A program made the translations under genes and the position numbers. A stretch of 64,000 nt of DNA from contig WQTX01000004.1 in the NCBI GenBank assembly GCA_009786075.1, positions 1 through 64,000 of the forward strand. The letters are read 5' to 3'. Below the pieces are notes generated by a model, which saw nothing but the letters and a program-made list of their open reading frames with translations, searched no databases and had not been told where the DNA came from. Position 1 is the stretch's first letter. Each line of letters starts with the position of its first letter. Shown here piece by piece: positions 20,857-29,315 of the stretch. The stretch comes from Bacteroidota bacterium. GTDB taxonomy: Bacteria; Bacteroidota; Bacteroidia; Bacteroidales; UBA1715.

Positions 20857-21052
20857 ATGCTTATTTGATACATTTTTGTCAAAATAAGCATTTTTTCTTA
20901 TAATTTCTCGCTTATTTGTACATTTGATTTTTATTCTATATTCATCATTTTTTTGCAAAATGTAAAAATAAGAAGTTGCAAATATGCTTATTTGATACAT
21001 TTTTGTCAAAATAAGCATTTTTTCTTATAATTTTTCGCTTATTTTTACATTT
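20857..21052. repeat. Right array (R1+R2) of the 127-bp nested-palindrome repeat, same orientation as the left array
   Basis: gcttatttgatacatttttgtcaaaataagc at 20859 and 20986 (period 127 bp). Confidence 0.95.
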
Positions 21053-21062
21053 CGGGTACATT

Positions 21063-22988
21063 TTACCCCACATGTTTCAATTCCTTAGCAATATGTTTTA
21101 TCAAATTCTTCTTCTTCACAAGAATACCGCTAATTTGTATTATTTCTTCCGGCGAAGTGGTATTTTTAAGCTGTTTATTCAACTCTTCGCATTCGTCTTC
21201 CAAGCGGCGTTTTTTGTAGGTGCCAATGGTTTCCACCAGTAGCGACGGGAGTTTCTGCTCTTCGGTTTCGTAAGCGCTTTGCTTTTTTTTCCAAATTCTG
21301 CTCAACGCCATATCTTTGCTCGAAAATTCAATTGTTAAGGCTGCAAATTGCGGATTTTGATGAAAACTGAAATATTTTTGAGCATCAAGTGTTTGCAAAT
21401 TCTGTTCAAAATATTCATTGAACATTGCCGAAAATGTTTCATTTTGCAAAAACATTTCGCCGTCAATAATTTCGCTTTGCAAATAGTCGCACACTCGAAT
21501 TGGTTGCGTTAAAAATGGCAATTGCACTGTTTCGTTACCATATATAATAAGCAAACGCAAAATTTCTTTTTCGGTGTTGTACAAAGCCTCAACTTGCGCT
21601 TGCGGAGCGGTTTGCTCCACAAATTGCGGCGGTGCAAAAGTAGGAGTGGGGGCAACATATTTCGTATGCGTCGGCGCAATCTGCGTTGCCGTAATTTTTT
21701 GCAACTGCTTTTGCAACACATCTTCCGAAATTTTTAGAATTTTGCTGCATTCTTCCACATACACCATTTGCGTAACAGGGTCGGGAATAAGTGAAATTGT
21801 GCGCACTACATCGTTTATTAGTTTTGCGCGTTCAATTGGGTCGTTTTGCGTTTCGTTGGCAAATAGTTGGGTTTTGAATGTTATAAAATCGGTTTTATTT
21901 GCTTTTATATATTCATGCAATTCGTCAGCACTGCGTTTTCGTGCGAAAGAATCGGGGTCGTCGCCGTCGGGTAAAAGTAAAACGGAAACGTGCAGACCTT
22001 GCTCCAAAATAATATTGATACCACGCAAAGCGGCTTTTATTCCCGCCATATCGCCGTCGTACACCACCAACACATTGTTGCTAAATTTTTGTATCAAGCG
22101 AATTTGCTCCACCGTAAGCGACGTTCCCGACGATGCAACCACATTGCGCAAACCTGCTTGGTGCATCGAAATCACATCGGTATAGCCCTCAACCAGAATA
22201 CATTGGTCTTGTTTTGAAATTTCGGTGCGGGCAAAATAAATACCGTAAAGCGTTTTACTTTTATTGTAAACTTCCGATTCGGGCGAGTTCAAATATTTTG
22301 CAAATTTTTTATCGGGATTTGCCCCCACAATTCGTCCGCCAAAGCCAATAACCGCCCCCGAAAGCGAGTGAATGGGAAACATAACCCGTCCACGAAAACG
22401 GTCAATATTTCCGTGTTCGCCCACAATAGTTAAGCCCGTTTTTTCTAAATATTCCAATTTATGCCCTTTGGCAAGTGCCTCTTTGGTAAAGGCATCGCGT
22501 TGCTCAAAACAATAACCAAGTTGAAAATGTTTTATGGTTTCTTCGGTAAATCCCCGTTCTTTAAAGTAGGAGAGGGCGATTGCTTTTCCGCTATCGGAGT
22601 TGTGCAAATTGTTTGCAAAATACTCGTTTGCAAAGCTATTCACAATTTGCAGACTTTCCCGCAAATCGAAACGCTGTTTGTCTTCATCGCTCAAATGCGT
22701 TTCCTCAACCGTAATATTGTATTTCCGGGCAATATATTTCAGCGCATCGGTAAACGACATTTTTTCATGTTCCATTACAAAACCCACAGCATTTCCCGCT
22801 TTGCCGCACCCAAAACACTTATAAATACCCTTTGCCGGCGACACCACAAACGAAGGCGTTTTCTCGTTGTGAAACGGACAACAGCCTTTGTAGTTCGCAC
22901 CGGCTTTTTTAAGCGACATAAAATCACTCAAAACTTCCTCTATTCGAGCTCGGTCTATTATGGTTTGTTTGCAGTCGGGGTGAATCAT
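21063..22988 (-). CDS. dnaG: DNA primase
   Basis: CPFHNEKTPSFVVSPAKGIYKCFGCGKAGNAV zinc domain, TOPRIM ILVEGYTDVISMHQAG and VVYDGDMAG. Confidence 0.98.
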   Translation of the reverse strand: MIHPDCKQTIIDRARIEEVLSDFMSLKKAGANYKGCCPFHNEKTPSFVVSPAKGIYKCFGCGKAGNAVGFVMEHEKMSFTDALKYIARKYNITVEETHLSDEDKQRFDLRESLQIVNSFANEYFANNLHNSDSGKAIALSYFKERGFTEETIKHFQLGYCFEQRDAFTKEALAKGHKLEYLEKTGLTIVGEHGNIDRFRGRVMFPIHSLSGAVIGFGGRIVGANPDKKFAKYLNSPESEVYNKSKTLYGIYFARTEISKQDQCILVEGYTDVISMHQAGLRNVVASSGTSLTVEQIRLIQKFSNNVLVVYDGDMAGIKAALRGINIILEQGLHVSVLLLPDGDDPDSFARKRSADELHEYIKANKTDFITFKTQLFANETQNDPIERAKLINDVVRTISLIPDPVTQMVYVEECSKILKISEDVLQKQLQKITATQIAPTHTKYVAPTPTFAPPQFVEQTAPQAQVEALYNTEKEILRLLIIYGNETVQLPFLTQPIRVCDYLQSEIIDGEMFLQNETFSAMFNEYFEQNLQTLDAQKYFSFHQNPQFAALTIEFSSKDMALSRIWKKKQSAYETEEQKLPSLLVETIGTYKKRRLEDECEELNKQLKNTTSPEEIIQISGILVKKKNLIKHIAKELKHVG

Positions 22989-23147
22989 TGTTTAGGAAAC
23001 GAGGGGTTAGGGAATAGGAGTTAGGAACTACTGCAAAAATACAATTTAATTGATACTTTGACAAGCTCAGTAACCGGAAAATTGAAAATTTATTTACGAG
23101 ACGTTATATTTTACAGCCGAAAATAGAGATTGGAACGTCAACACAAA

Positions 23148-25604
23148 TCAATAAGGGTCTGTATTGCAAATAAATTGCACTCCGCTGTAATTTTGCTGTG
23201 AAGCCACCATTTGAATAGCCTGTGTAACGGCATTTCGCACCTGTTCAAGCGATTGTGAACGGGGAATTTTTATAAGTAATTCTTGAATATACAGAGTTTG
23301 CAAGCGAGCAATAAGCGGATATTCGGGTCCCATAACGATAATTCCTTGTATGCGTTGCACAAGGGCGGCAAGCTGCCGAGCTGCTTGTTCGGCTTTTGCT
23401 CGTTCTCGATGTTTTACCGAAATTCGCAGCAAACGCACAAAAGGCGGATAGAGGAATTTCTGCCGTTCACTCATTTGTTGTTGCATAAAATCTTGAAAAT
23501 TATGCTGTTGCACGGCAGTTAAAACATTGTGTTTCACATTGTAACTTTGTATGTACACCACACCTTGTTTTTGTGCGCGTCCGGCTCTACCGGCAACTTG
23601 CGTAATTACTTGATAGGCTCGTTCAAATGAACGAAAATCGGGCATATTCAATAATGAATCGGCTTGTAAAATGCCCACAAGTCCCACATTATCAAAATCT
23701 AAACCTTTGGTAATCATTTGTGTACCAACCAGAATATCAATTTCTCGTTGTTCAAACGCATCAATAATTTCGTTGTATGAATTTTTGCCTCGTGTGCTGT
23801 CCAAATCCATGCGTTTAATGCGTTTATCGGGGAAAATTTCGCGCAAACTGTCTTCTATTTTTTCGGTGCCAAAACCAAAATGTTCTACTGCCGACGAACC
23901 GCAGGCGTGGCACGTAACGCTGTGCCGTTGCGAAAAACCGCAATAATGGCAACGGAGCGAGTTTGTGCCTTTGTGGTATGTAAGCGTAACATCGCAGTGT
24001 TTGCATTTGGGAATATGTCCGCAGGCGGTACATTCTATATAAGGCGCAAATCCTCGGCGGTTTTGAAATAAAATTATTTGCTGCTTTTCTCGCAATAATT
24101 CATCTATTTTTTCTATCATTTGCTTGCTGAAAAGCGCATCGTACATTCGTTTTTGTTTGCGGGCAATTTGCAGGTCAATTATTTCAATACGAGGAAGTTG
24201 CACTTGCGAATAGCGTTCGGTTAATTCCACGAGTGCATATTTCTGTTGCTGTACATTGTAATAGGTTTCCACACTTGGCGTGGCGGTTCCCAAAAGGGTA
24301 GGAGCCTTGAACATTTGCGCCAGCACAATTGCCGTATCACGGGCATTGTAACGGGGTGCAGGGTCGTATTGCTTGAACGATGTTTCGTGCTCTTCGTCCA
24401 CAATTACCAAGCCCAGATTGTGAAAAGGCAAAAACACCGCCGAACGTGCGCCAAGTACAATAGAATAGGAATTTTCGTCAGCCGCTAAAAGATTATTCCA
24501 CACCTCAACTCGTTCATTATCGGAAAATTTTGAGTGGTACACGCCCACTTTGTTACCAAAAACTTTGCGCAAACGCACAATTATTTGCGACGTAAGTGCA
24601 ATTTCGGGCAAGAGATACAACACTTGTTTGCCTTGTGCCACAATATGTTGAATAAGATGTATATACACTTCGGTTTTGCCGCTTGCCGTTACGCCATGCA
24701 ACAAACACACTTTGTGCGTTTCAAACGAAGCAATGATTTGTTGTAAGGCATTTTGTTGCGCCTCGTTCAATTGTTTTGCCGTTATGGTTTCGGCAGTTTC
24801 AATTTCAATACGTGAACGCGAACTGTCAAACTCTTCCAAAAATCCTTTTTTTACTAATTCGCTCACAATTTGTGCGTTGGCAGCAATAGTTGTAAGTAAT
24901 TCTTTGCGAGAAATCGAAAAATTTGGATTTTTACTTTTCATATATACATCCAAAAACGCAAGAAAAGCAGATTGCTGTTTTGGCGCTTTGCTTAGATTTT
25001 CAAAGGCATCGTTAACCAATTTTTCGGTATTTTCAACTTGCGGCAGTCGATAACGAATTTCAATTTTTGGTTTATAGCCTTGCAATAACTTTTCGCCGGT
25101 AAGAATAATTCCTCGCTGCAAAAGCGATTGCACAGTGGTGGTAATAGTTTCCTGCGGAAATAATTTTTGCAAATCGTTAATTGTGATACTTGTATTTTCA
25201 TGTATGGTTGTGAAAATCAACTCTTCTTTATCGGTCAAACTGTCAATTTCCGAAAACGCAGGATTGGAGTAGAGCATTGACTCGCTTTCGAGTTTTAGTC
25301 CGGCAGGCAGGGCGGCTTTCATCACATCGCCGCGGGTGCACATATAATAGTGTGCAATCCAATCCCACAATTGCAATTGTTTTGCAGTTACAACCGGTTT
25401 ATTATCGAGCACCGAATGTATGTTTTTGGTTTCGTATTTTTCCGGTTTGTTATGATGCAAGGAATGAACAATTGCGGTGTACATTTTGCGTTTGCCTAAT
25501 TGCACAACAACTCTGTTGCCTACGGCAACCGACATGGTTTCGGGTATGCCGTAAGTGTACAGCAATGGTACCGATAGGGGTAAGATTACGTCGGCGTACA
25601 ACAT
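23148..25604 (-). CDS. priA: Primosomal protein N' (replication restart helicase)
   Basis: LLHGVTASGKTEVYIHLI, VDEEHETSFKQYD, Cys-rich CTACGHIPKCKHCDVTLTYH, VAGRAGRAQKQGVVYIQ. Confidence 0.98.
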   Translation of the reverse strand: MLYADVILPLSVPLLYTYGIPETMSVAVGNRVVVQLGKRKMYTAIVHSLHHNKPEKYETKNIHSVLDNKPVVTAKQLQLWDWIAHYYMCTRGDVMKAALPAGLKLESESMLYSNPAFSEIDSLTDKEELIFTTIHENTSITINDLQKLFPQETITTTVQSLLQRGIILTGEKLLQGYKPKIEIRYRLPQVENTEKLVNDAFENLSKAPKQQSAFLAFLDVYMKSKNPNFSISRKELLTTIAANAQIVSELVKKGFLEEFDSSRSRIEIETAETITAKQLNEAQQNALQQIIASFETHKVCLLHGVTASGKTEVYIHLIQHIVAQGKQVLYLLPEIALTSQIIVRLRKVFGNKVGVYHSKFSDNERVEVWNNLLAADENSYSIVLGARSAVFLPFHNLGLVIVDEEHETSFKQYDPAPRYNARDTAIVLAQMFKAPTLLGTATPSVETYYNVQQQKYALVELTERYSQVQLPRIEIIDLQIARKQKRMYDALFSKQMIEKIDELLREKQQIILFQNRRGFAPYIECTACGHIPKCKHCDVTLTYHKGTNSLRCHYCGFSQRHSVTCHACGSSAVEHFGFGTEKIEDSLREIFPDKRIKRMDLDSTRGKNSYNEIIDAFEQREIDILVGTQMITKGLDFDNVGLVGILQADSLLNMPDFRSFERAYQVITQVAGRAGRAQKQGVVYIQSYNVKHNVLTAVQQHNFQDFMQQQMSERQKFLYPPFVRLLRISVKHRERAKAEQAARQLAALVQRIQGIIVMGPEYPLIARLQTLYIQELLIKIPRSQSLEQVRNAVTQAIQMVASQQNYSGVQFICNTDPY

Positions 25605-26029
25605 TATTTTTTTCCAAACAATTTTTCTATAAACGACGTTTGCTTATGCTGCACCGAATATGGATTGTTTTCTTCTTCAAAAAGCGGTTTTTCGCCATGC
25701 AATATACGCCACACGTCCGACCATTCCACAAAACCGCCCAAATTCCGGTCGTCAATAAATAAATCAACATCGAGTTTGCGGCTCGATTCTTCTTCCGAAA
25801 ACACTTCTTCGGGGTAACTTTTATTCACTGCGTAAAATTCCAAACCGTTTTTTCGGCAAAATTCCACTGCTTCGTCGAGTTCCTTGCCCCAACGATACGT
25901 CCACATTATTAATTGATGTCCTTTTTTTTGCAATTCACGCAAAGTTTCAAATGCAAACGGCTTTATTTCGCCAATTGCCGGGTATTTATGTTCGACTATT
26001 GTTCCGTCAAAATCTACGGCTATTTTCAT
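25604..26029 (-). CDS. BT0820-like HAD-family hydrolase
   Basis: MKIAVDFDGTIVEHKYPAIGEIKPFAFETLRELQKKGHQLIMWTYR; DLFIDDRNLGG. Confidence 0.85.
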   Translation of the reverse strand: MKIAVDFDGTIVEHKYPAIGEIKPFAFETLRELQKKGHQLIMWTYRWGKELDEAVEFCRKNGLEFYAVNKSYPEEVFSEEESSRKLDVDLFIDDRNLGGFVEWSDVWRILHGEKPLFEEENNPYSVQHKQTSFIEKLFGKK

Positions 26030-26035
26030 TTTTTT

Positions 26036-26080
26036 TTAGGAGTTAGGGATTAGGGGTTAGGGGTTAGGTAATAGGAGCGT
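26036..26080. repeat. G-rich TTAGGG-like short repeats
   Basis: ttaggagttagggattaggggttaggggttaggtaatagg. Confidence 0.85.
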
Positions 26081-26090
26081 AGGGGCGAAT

Positions 26091-26333
26091 TTAGAGAGCA
26101 TATTCACGAGTGTTGGCAACATCTTGCGCTAAATCTGTTGCAGGGTAATTAAATAAAGAAACATTATAGCTGCCCAATAATTCGGTAAAGGCTCGTTTCG
26201 ATAAATTGGCTGTTTTGGCAGCTTGCCCAAGCGACAACTTGCCTTTTTCATACAGCGAACTTGCCAATATCATATACAGTTGCATTGCATCAAGTTCCGA
26301 AGTTTCTGGAACTTTTATGTTTATCATTTTCAT
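26091..26333 (-). CDS. UPF0175 family protein (antitoxin-like)
   Basis: KGKLSLGQAAKTANLSKRAFTELLGSYNVSLFNYPATDLAQDV. Confidence 0.85.
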   Translation of the reverse strand: MKMINIKVPETSELDAMQLYMILASSLYEKGKLSLGQAAKTANLSKRAFTELLGSYNVSLFNYPATDLAQDVANTREYAL

Positions 26334-26388
26334 AGGTTAATGATTAGTAGTTTTAGTAAGTAAACGAGAAAGGTTGTTTTTTTGAACA

Positions 26389-26787
26389 TTAAATAATCGT
26401 ACGAATTAAAAATTTAAGAATTAAACTGTAAGCCAAAAGAACTAATACGATTTTAACACAAAAAAACACCCACGTTACAATATTTAATGCAGGGGAATGT
26501 TTAAATTCTTTATCTTGTTTCCATCGTTTTCGCTTAATTTCTTTTTCCTTGCATCGAAAGATTATCGCCCAAACAATTGTTTTATAAGCATATTGAAGAA
26601 TATCGCAAGTTAGAGAAACCACCAAAAAAATTGCTGGAAGAATTAGTTCCTTCGGTATAATAGTTTGTGTATCTGTTTTAGTAAAAATCCAAATTAAAGC
26701 GAATCCCGCCAATGCGATATTTCTACTTATATCACTTAATTTACCCGAAGCCTTTTCATAAACTGATTTATAACCATCAATTTTCAT
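26389..26787 (-). CDS. Small multi-TM membrane protein of unknown function
   Basis: YKSVYEKASGKLSDISRNIALAGFALIWIF and three further hydrophobic stretches; immediately downstream of a 49-aa Gly-rich ORF. Confidence 0.65.
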   Translation of the reverse strand: MKIDGYKSVYEKASGKLSDISRNIALAGFALIWIFTKTDTQTIIPKELILPAIFLVVSLTCDILQYAYKTIVWAIIFRCKEKEIKRKRWKQDKEFKHSPALNIVTWVFFCVKIVLVLLAYSLILKFLIRTII

Positions 26788-26832
26788 AATAATTTTCCTA
26801 TCTATTTAATTTGTTTTTTCGATACTACATTT

Positions 26833-26982
26833 TTACTTTGAAGGAGCATCAGGTCCGGTTCCACCGGTTCCACCTCCACCATCAATCATTCTTATTGCAA
26901 TATTCTTTATTCCTATATTTCTTCGAGTACAAACTAATTCATTTTGTCCTTCTGTTATTTTTTTTTCGCTTCGACTTTTCAT
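26833..26982 (-). CDS. 49-aa peptide with Gly-rich C-terminus
   Basis: MKSRSEKKITEGQNELVCTRRNIGIKNIAIRMIDGGGGTGGTGPDAPSK*; absent from the supplied ORF track. Confidence 0.6.
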   Translation of the reverse strand: MKSRSEKKITEGQNELVCTRRNIGIKNIAIRMIDGGGGTGGTGPDAPSK

Positions 26983-27047
26983 ACTTACAATTTTTAGTGT
27001 AATTTTTTGTTATCTTTTTATAGTATTTTATCAAGTTAGTTCTATGT

Positions 27048-29225
27048 CTAATTCCCCATCTCCGACAAAAACTTAATCCAAACCAAACGCACCTGCTCTT
27101 CGGTATAATCGTATTCTTGCATCAATTCTTTGAGCGTATCGGCAAATTTTTCGTATTCTACTGTGCGGAAAAACTCGAATATTTCTTCAATTTCTTCTTC
27201 TTCGAGGTCTTCTTGTATTTGGTAATTAATATTCACTTTTGTTCCCGAAAGCACTATTTTTTCCAACTCATCGAGCATTTCTATAAGCGTTTTTCCTTGT
27301 CCTTCGGCAATGGTTTCTAAGGCAACTTGGCGGTCGATGCTTTGTATTACCTGTACTTTATTGCCCGATTTGTTCACAACCGATTTTACCACCATATCTT
27401 GCGGACGTTCTATGTCGTTTTCTTCAACATATTGTGCAATCAGTTCCACAAATTCTTTTCCGAATTTTTGCGCTTTGCCTTGCCCTACACCAATTATATT
27501 TGCCATTTCGGCAATCGTAATAGGGTATTGCACCGCCATATCTTCAATGGAAGTTTCTTGAAAAACCACAAACGGCGGTACATTGTGGCGTTTTGCAACT
27601 TTTTTGCGCAAATCCATTAACATACCTATCAACACAGGGTCGAGCGAGGCTGTTCCCTGTCCTTCGGTCATTTCCGTATCGGTATCTTCGTAATCGTGGT
27701 CTTCGGTCATCATGAATGATTGCGGGTGTTTCAAGAAATCTTTGCCGGCTTTGGTAACTTTGAGTAAACCGTAGTTTTCAATTTCCTTGTCAAGCATACG
27801 GGCAAGCAATAATTGGCGAATGAGCGCATTCCAATATTTTATATCGTGGTCGCTGCCGCAGCCAAAACATTCAAGCTGTTCGTGTTTGTAGGTTTTTATT
27901 TCCGAACTTTCTTTGCCCACCAAAATTTCGGCAATGTGCGCCGCTTTGAAACGTTCTTTCACTTCGAGAATTACACGGAGTGCCATACACACCTCGTCTT
28001 TCGCCTCGCTTTGCGGTTTCGGGTTGAGGCAGTTGTCGCAGTTTCCGCAATCTTCGTTCATTTGCTCGCCAAAATAATTAAGCAGCGTACGCACACGGCA
28101 CGAACTTGTTTCGGCGTACGACGACGTTTCCAACAACAGCTGTTTGCCAATTTCCTGTTCGGCAACAGGCTTGCCCTGCATAAATTTTTCGAGTTTTTGA
28201 ATATCTTTCAAACTGTAAAACGCTATACATTTTCCCTCGCCGCCATCTCTACCGCCGCGTCCGGTTTCCTGATAGTAGCCTTCCAAACTTTTGGGTATAT
28301 TATAATGTATCACAAATCGCACATCGGGTTTGTCAATTCCCATACCAAAGGCAATCGTAGCCACAATCACATCGGCATCTTCCATCAAAAACATATCTTG
28401 ATTGCGTGAACGTGTTTGCGCCTCTAAACCAGCGTGATAGGGTAGAGCTTTTATACCGTTTACCACCAACATTTCCGCCAATTCTTCCACAGTTTTGCGG
28501 CTTAGGCAGTAAATTACGCCCGATTTTCCGGCGTTTTCTTTTATAAATCGAATAATTTGCTTTTGCGCATTCACTTTCGGGCGCACTTCGTAGTACAAAT
28601 TCGCACGGCGGAACGACGATTTAAACACCGTAGCGTCCAACATTCCCAAGTTTTTTTGAATATCGTGCTGCACTTTTGGCGTAGCCGTAGCCGTCAGCGC
28701 CATAATCGGCGCAGCCCCAATAGCCTCCACAATTGGTTTAATGCGGCGATATTCCGGACGAAAATCGTGTCCCCATTCCGAAATACAATGCGCCTCATCG
28801 ATTGCATAAAACGAAACTTTCACGCTTTTTAAAAACTCAACATAATCGTCTTTTGTGAGCGACTCGGGCGCAACGTACAGCAATTTGGTTGCACCGCTAC
28901 GCACATCGGCTTTCACTTGACTGACTTCGGTGCGGTTGAGCGACGAATTCAAAAAGTGCGCAATACGATTGTCGGCACTAAAACCGCGCATGGCATCAAC
29001 TTGATTTTTCATAAGCGCTATCAGCGGCGAAATAATGATTGCCGTGCCTTCCAAAATAAGCGAAGGCAGTTGATAACACAGCGATTTTCCGCCGCCGGTA
29101 GGCATTAATACAAATGAATCTTTGCCCGCAAGCAAATTCAAAATCACTTCTTTTTGGTTGCCTTTAAACGTATCGAAACCAAAATTTTCTTTTAGACACG
29201 TTAATAATTCTTTTTCGCTATACAT
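27048..29225 (-). CDS. recQ: ATP-dependent DNA helicase RecQ
   Basis: FVLMPTGGGKSLCYQLPSL, AIDEAHCISEWGHDFRPEY, QETGRGGRDG, zinc cluster CRVRTLLNYFGEQ..CGNCDNC. Confidence 0.97.
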   Translation of the reverse strand: MYSEKELLTCLKENFGFDTFKGNQKEVILNLLAGKDSFVLMPTGGGKSLCYQLPSLILEGTAIIISPLIALMKNQVDAMRGFSADNRIAHFLNSSLNRTEVSQVKADVRSGATKLLYVAPESLTKDDYVEFLKSVKVSFYAIDEAHCISEWGHDFRPEYRRIKPIVEAIGAAPIMALTATATPKVQHDIQKNLGMLDATVFKSSFRRANLYYEVRPKVNAQKQIIRFIKENAGKSGVIYCLSRKTVEELAEMLVVNGIKALPYHAGLEAQTRSRNQDMFLMEDADVIVATIAFGMGIDKPDVRFVIHYNIPKSLEGYYQETGRGGRDGGEGKCIAFYSLKDIQKLEKFMQGKPVAEQEIGKQLLLETSSYAETSSCRVRTLLNYFGEQMNEDCGNCDNCLNPKPQSEAKDEVCMALRVILEVKERFKAAHIAEILVGKESSEIKTYKHEQLECFGCGSDHDIKYWNALIRQLLLARMLDKEIENYGLLKVTKAGKDFLKHPQSFMMTEDHDYEDTDTEMTEGQGTASLDPVLIGMLMDLRKKVAKRHNVPPFVVFQETSIEDMAVQYPITIAEMANIIGVGQGKAQKFGKEFVELIAQYVEENDIERPQDMVVKSVVNKSGNKVQVIQSIDRQVALETIAEGQGKTLIEMLDELEKIVLSGTKVNINYQIQEDLEEEEIEEIFEFFRTVEYEKFADTLKELMQEYDYTEEQVRLVWIKFLSEMGN

Positions 29226-29315
29226 AATTCAAGTGTGTAAAATAATAAGTTGCTAAGGTACAATAATTTTTTATTTTTATCAAAGTATTGTAATAACATT
29301 TTTTGTTGGTATTTT

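Noticed and set aside
19096-21052. Possible CRISPR array from regularly spaced repeats
   Set aside because: Period is 127 bp, whole units are conserved with no variable spacers, and no cas genes are nearby.
26036-26080. Telomere or chromosome end
   Set aside because: Only about 40 bp of irregular TTAGGG-like words, internal to the window and related to other intergenic word repeats.
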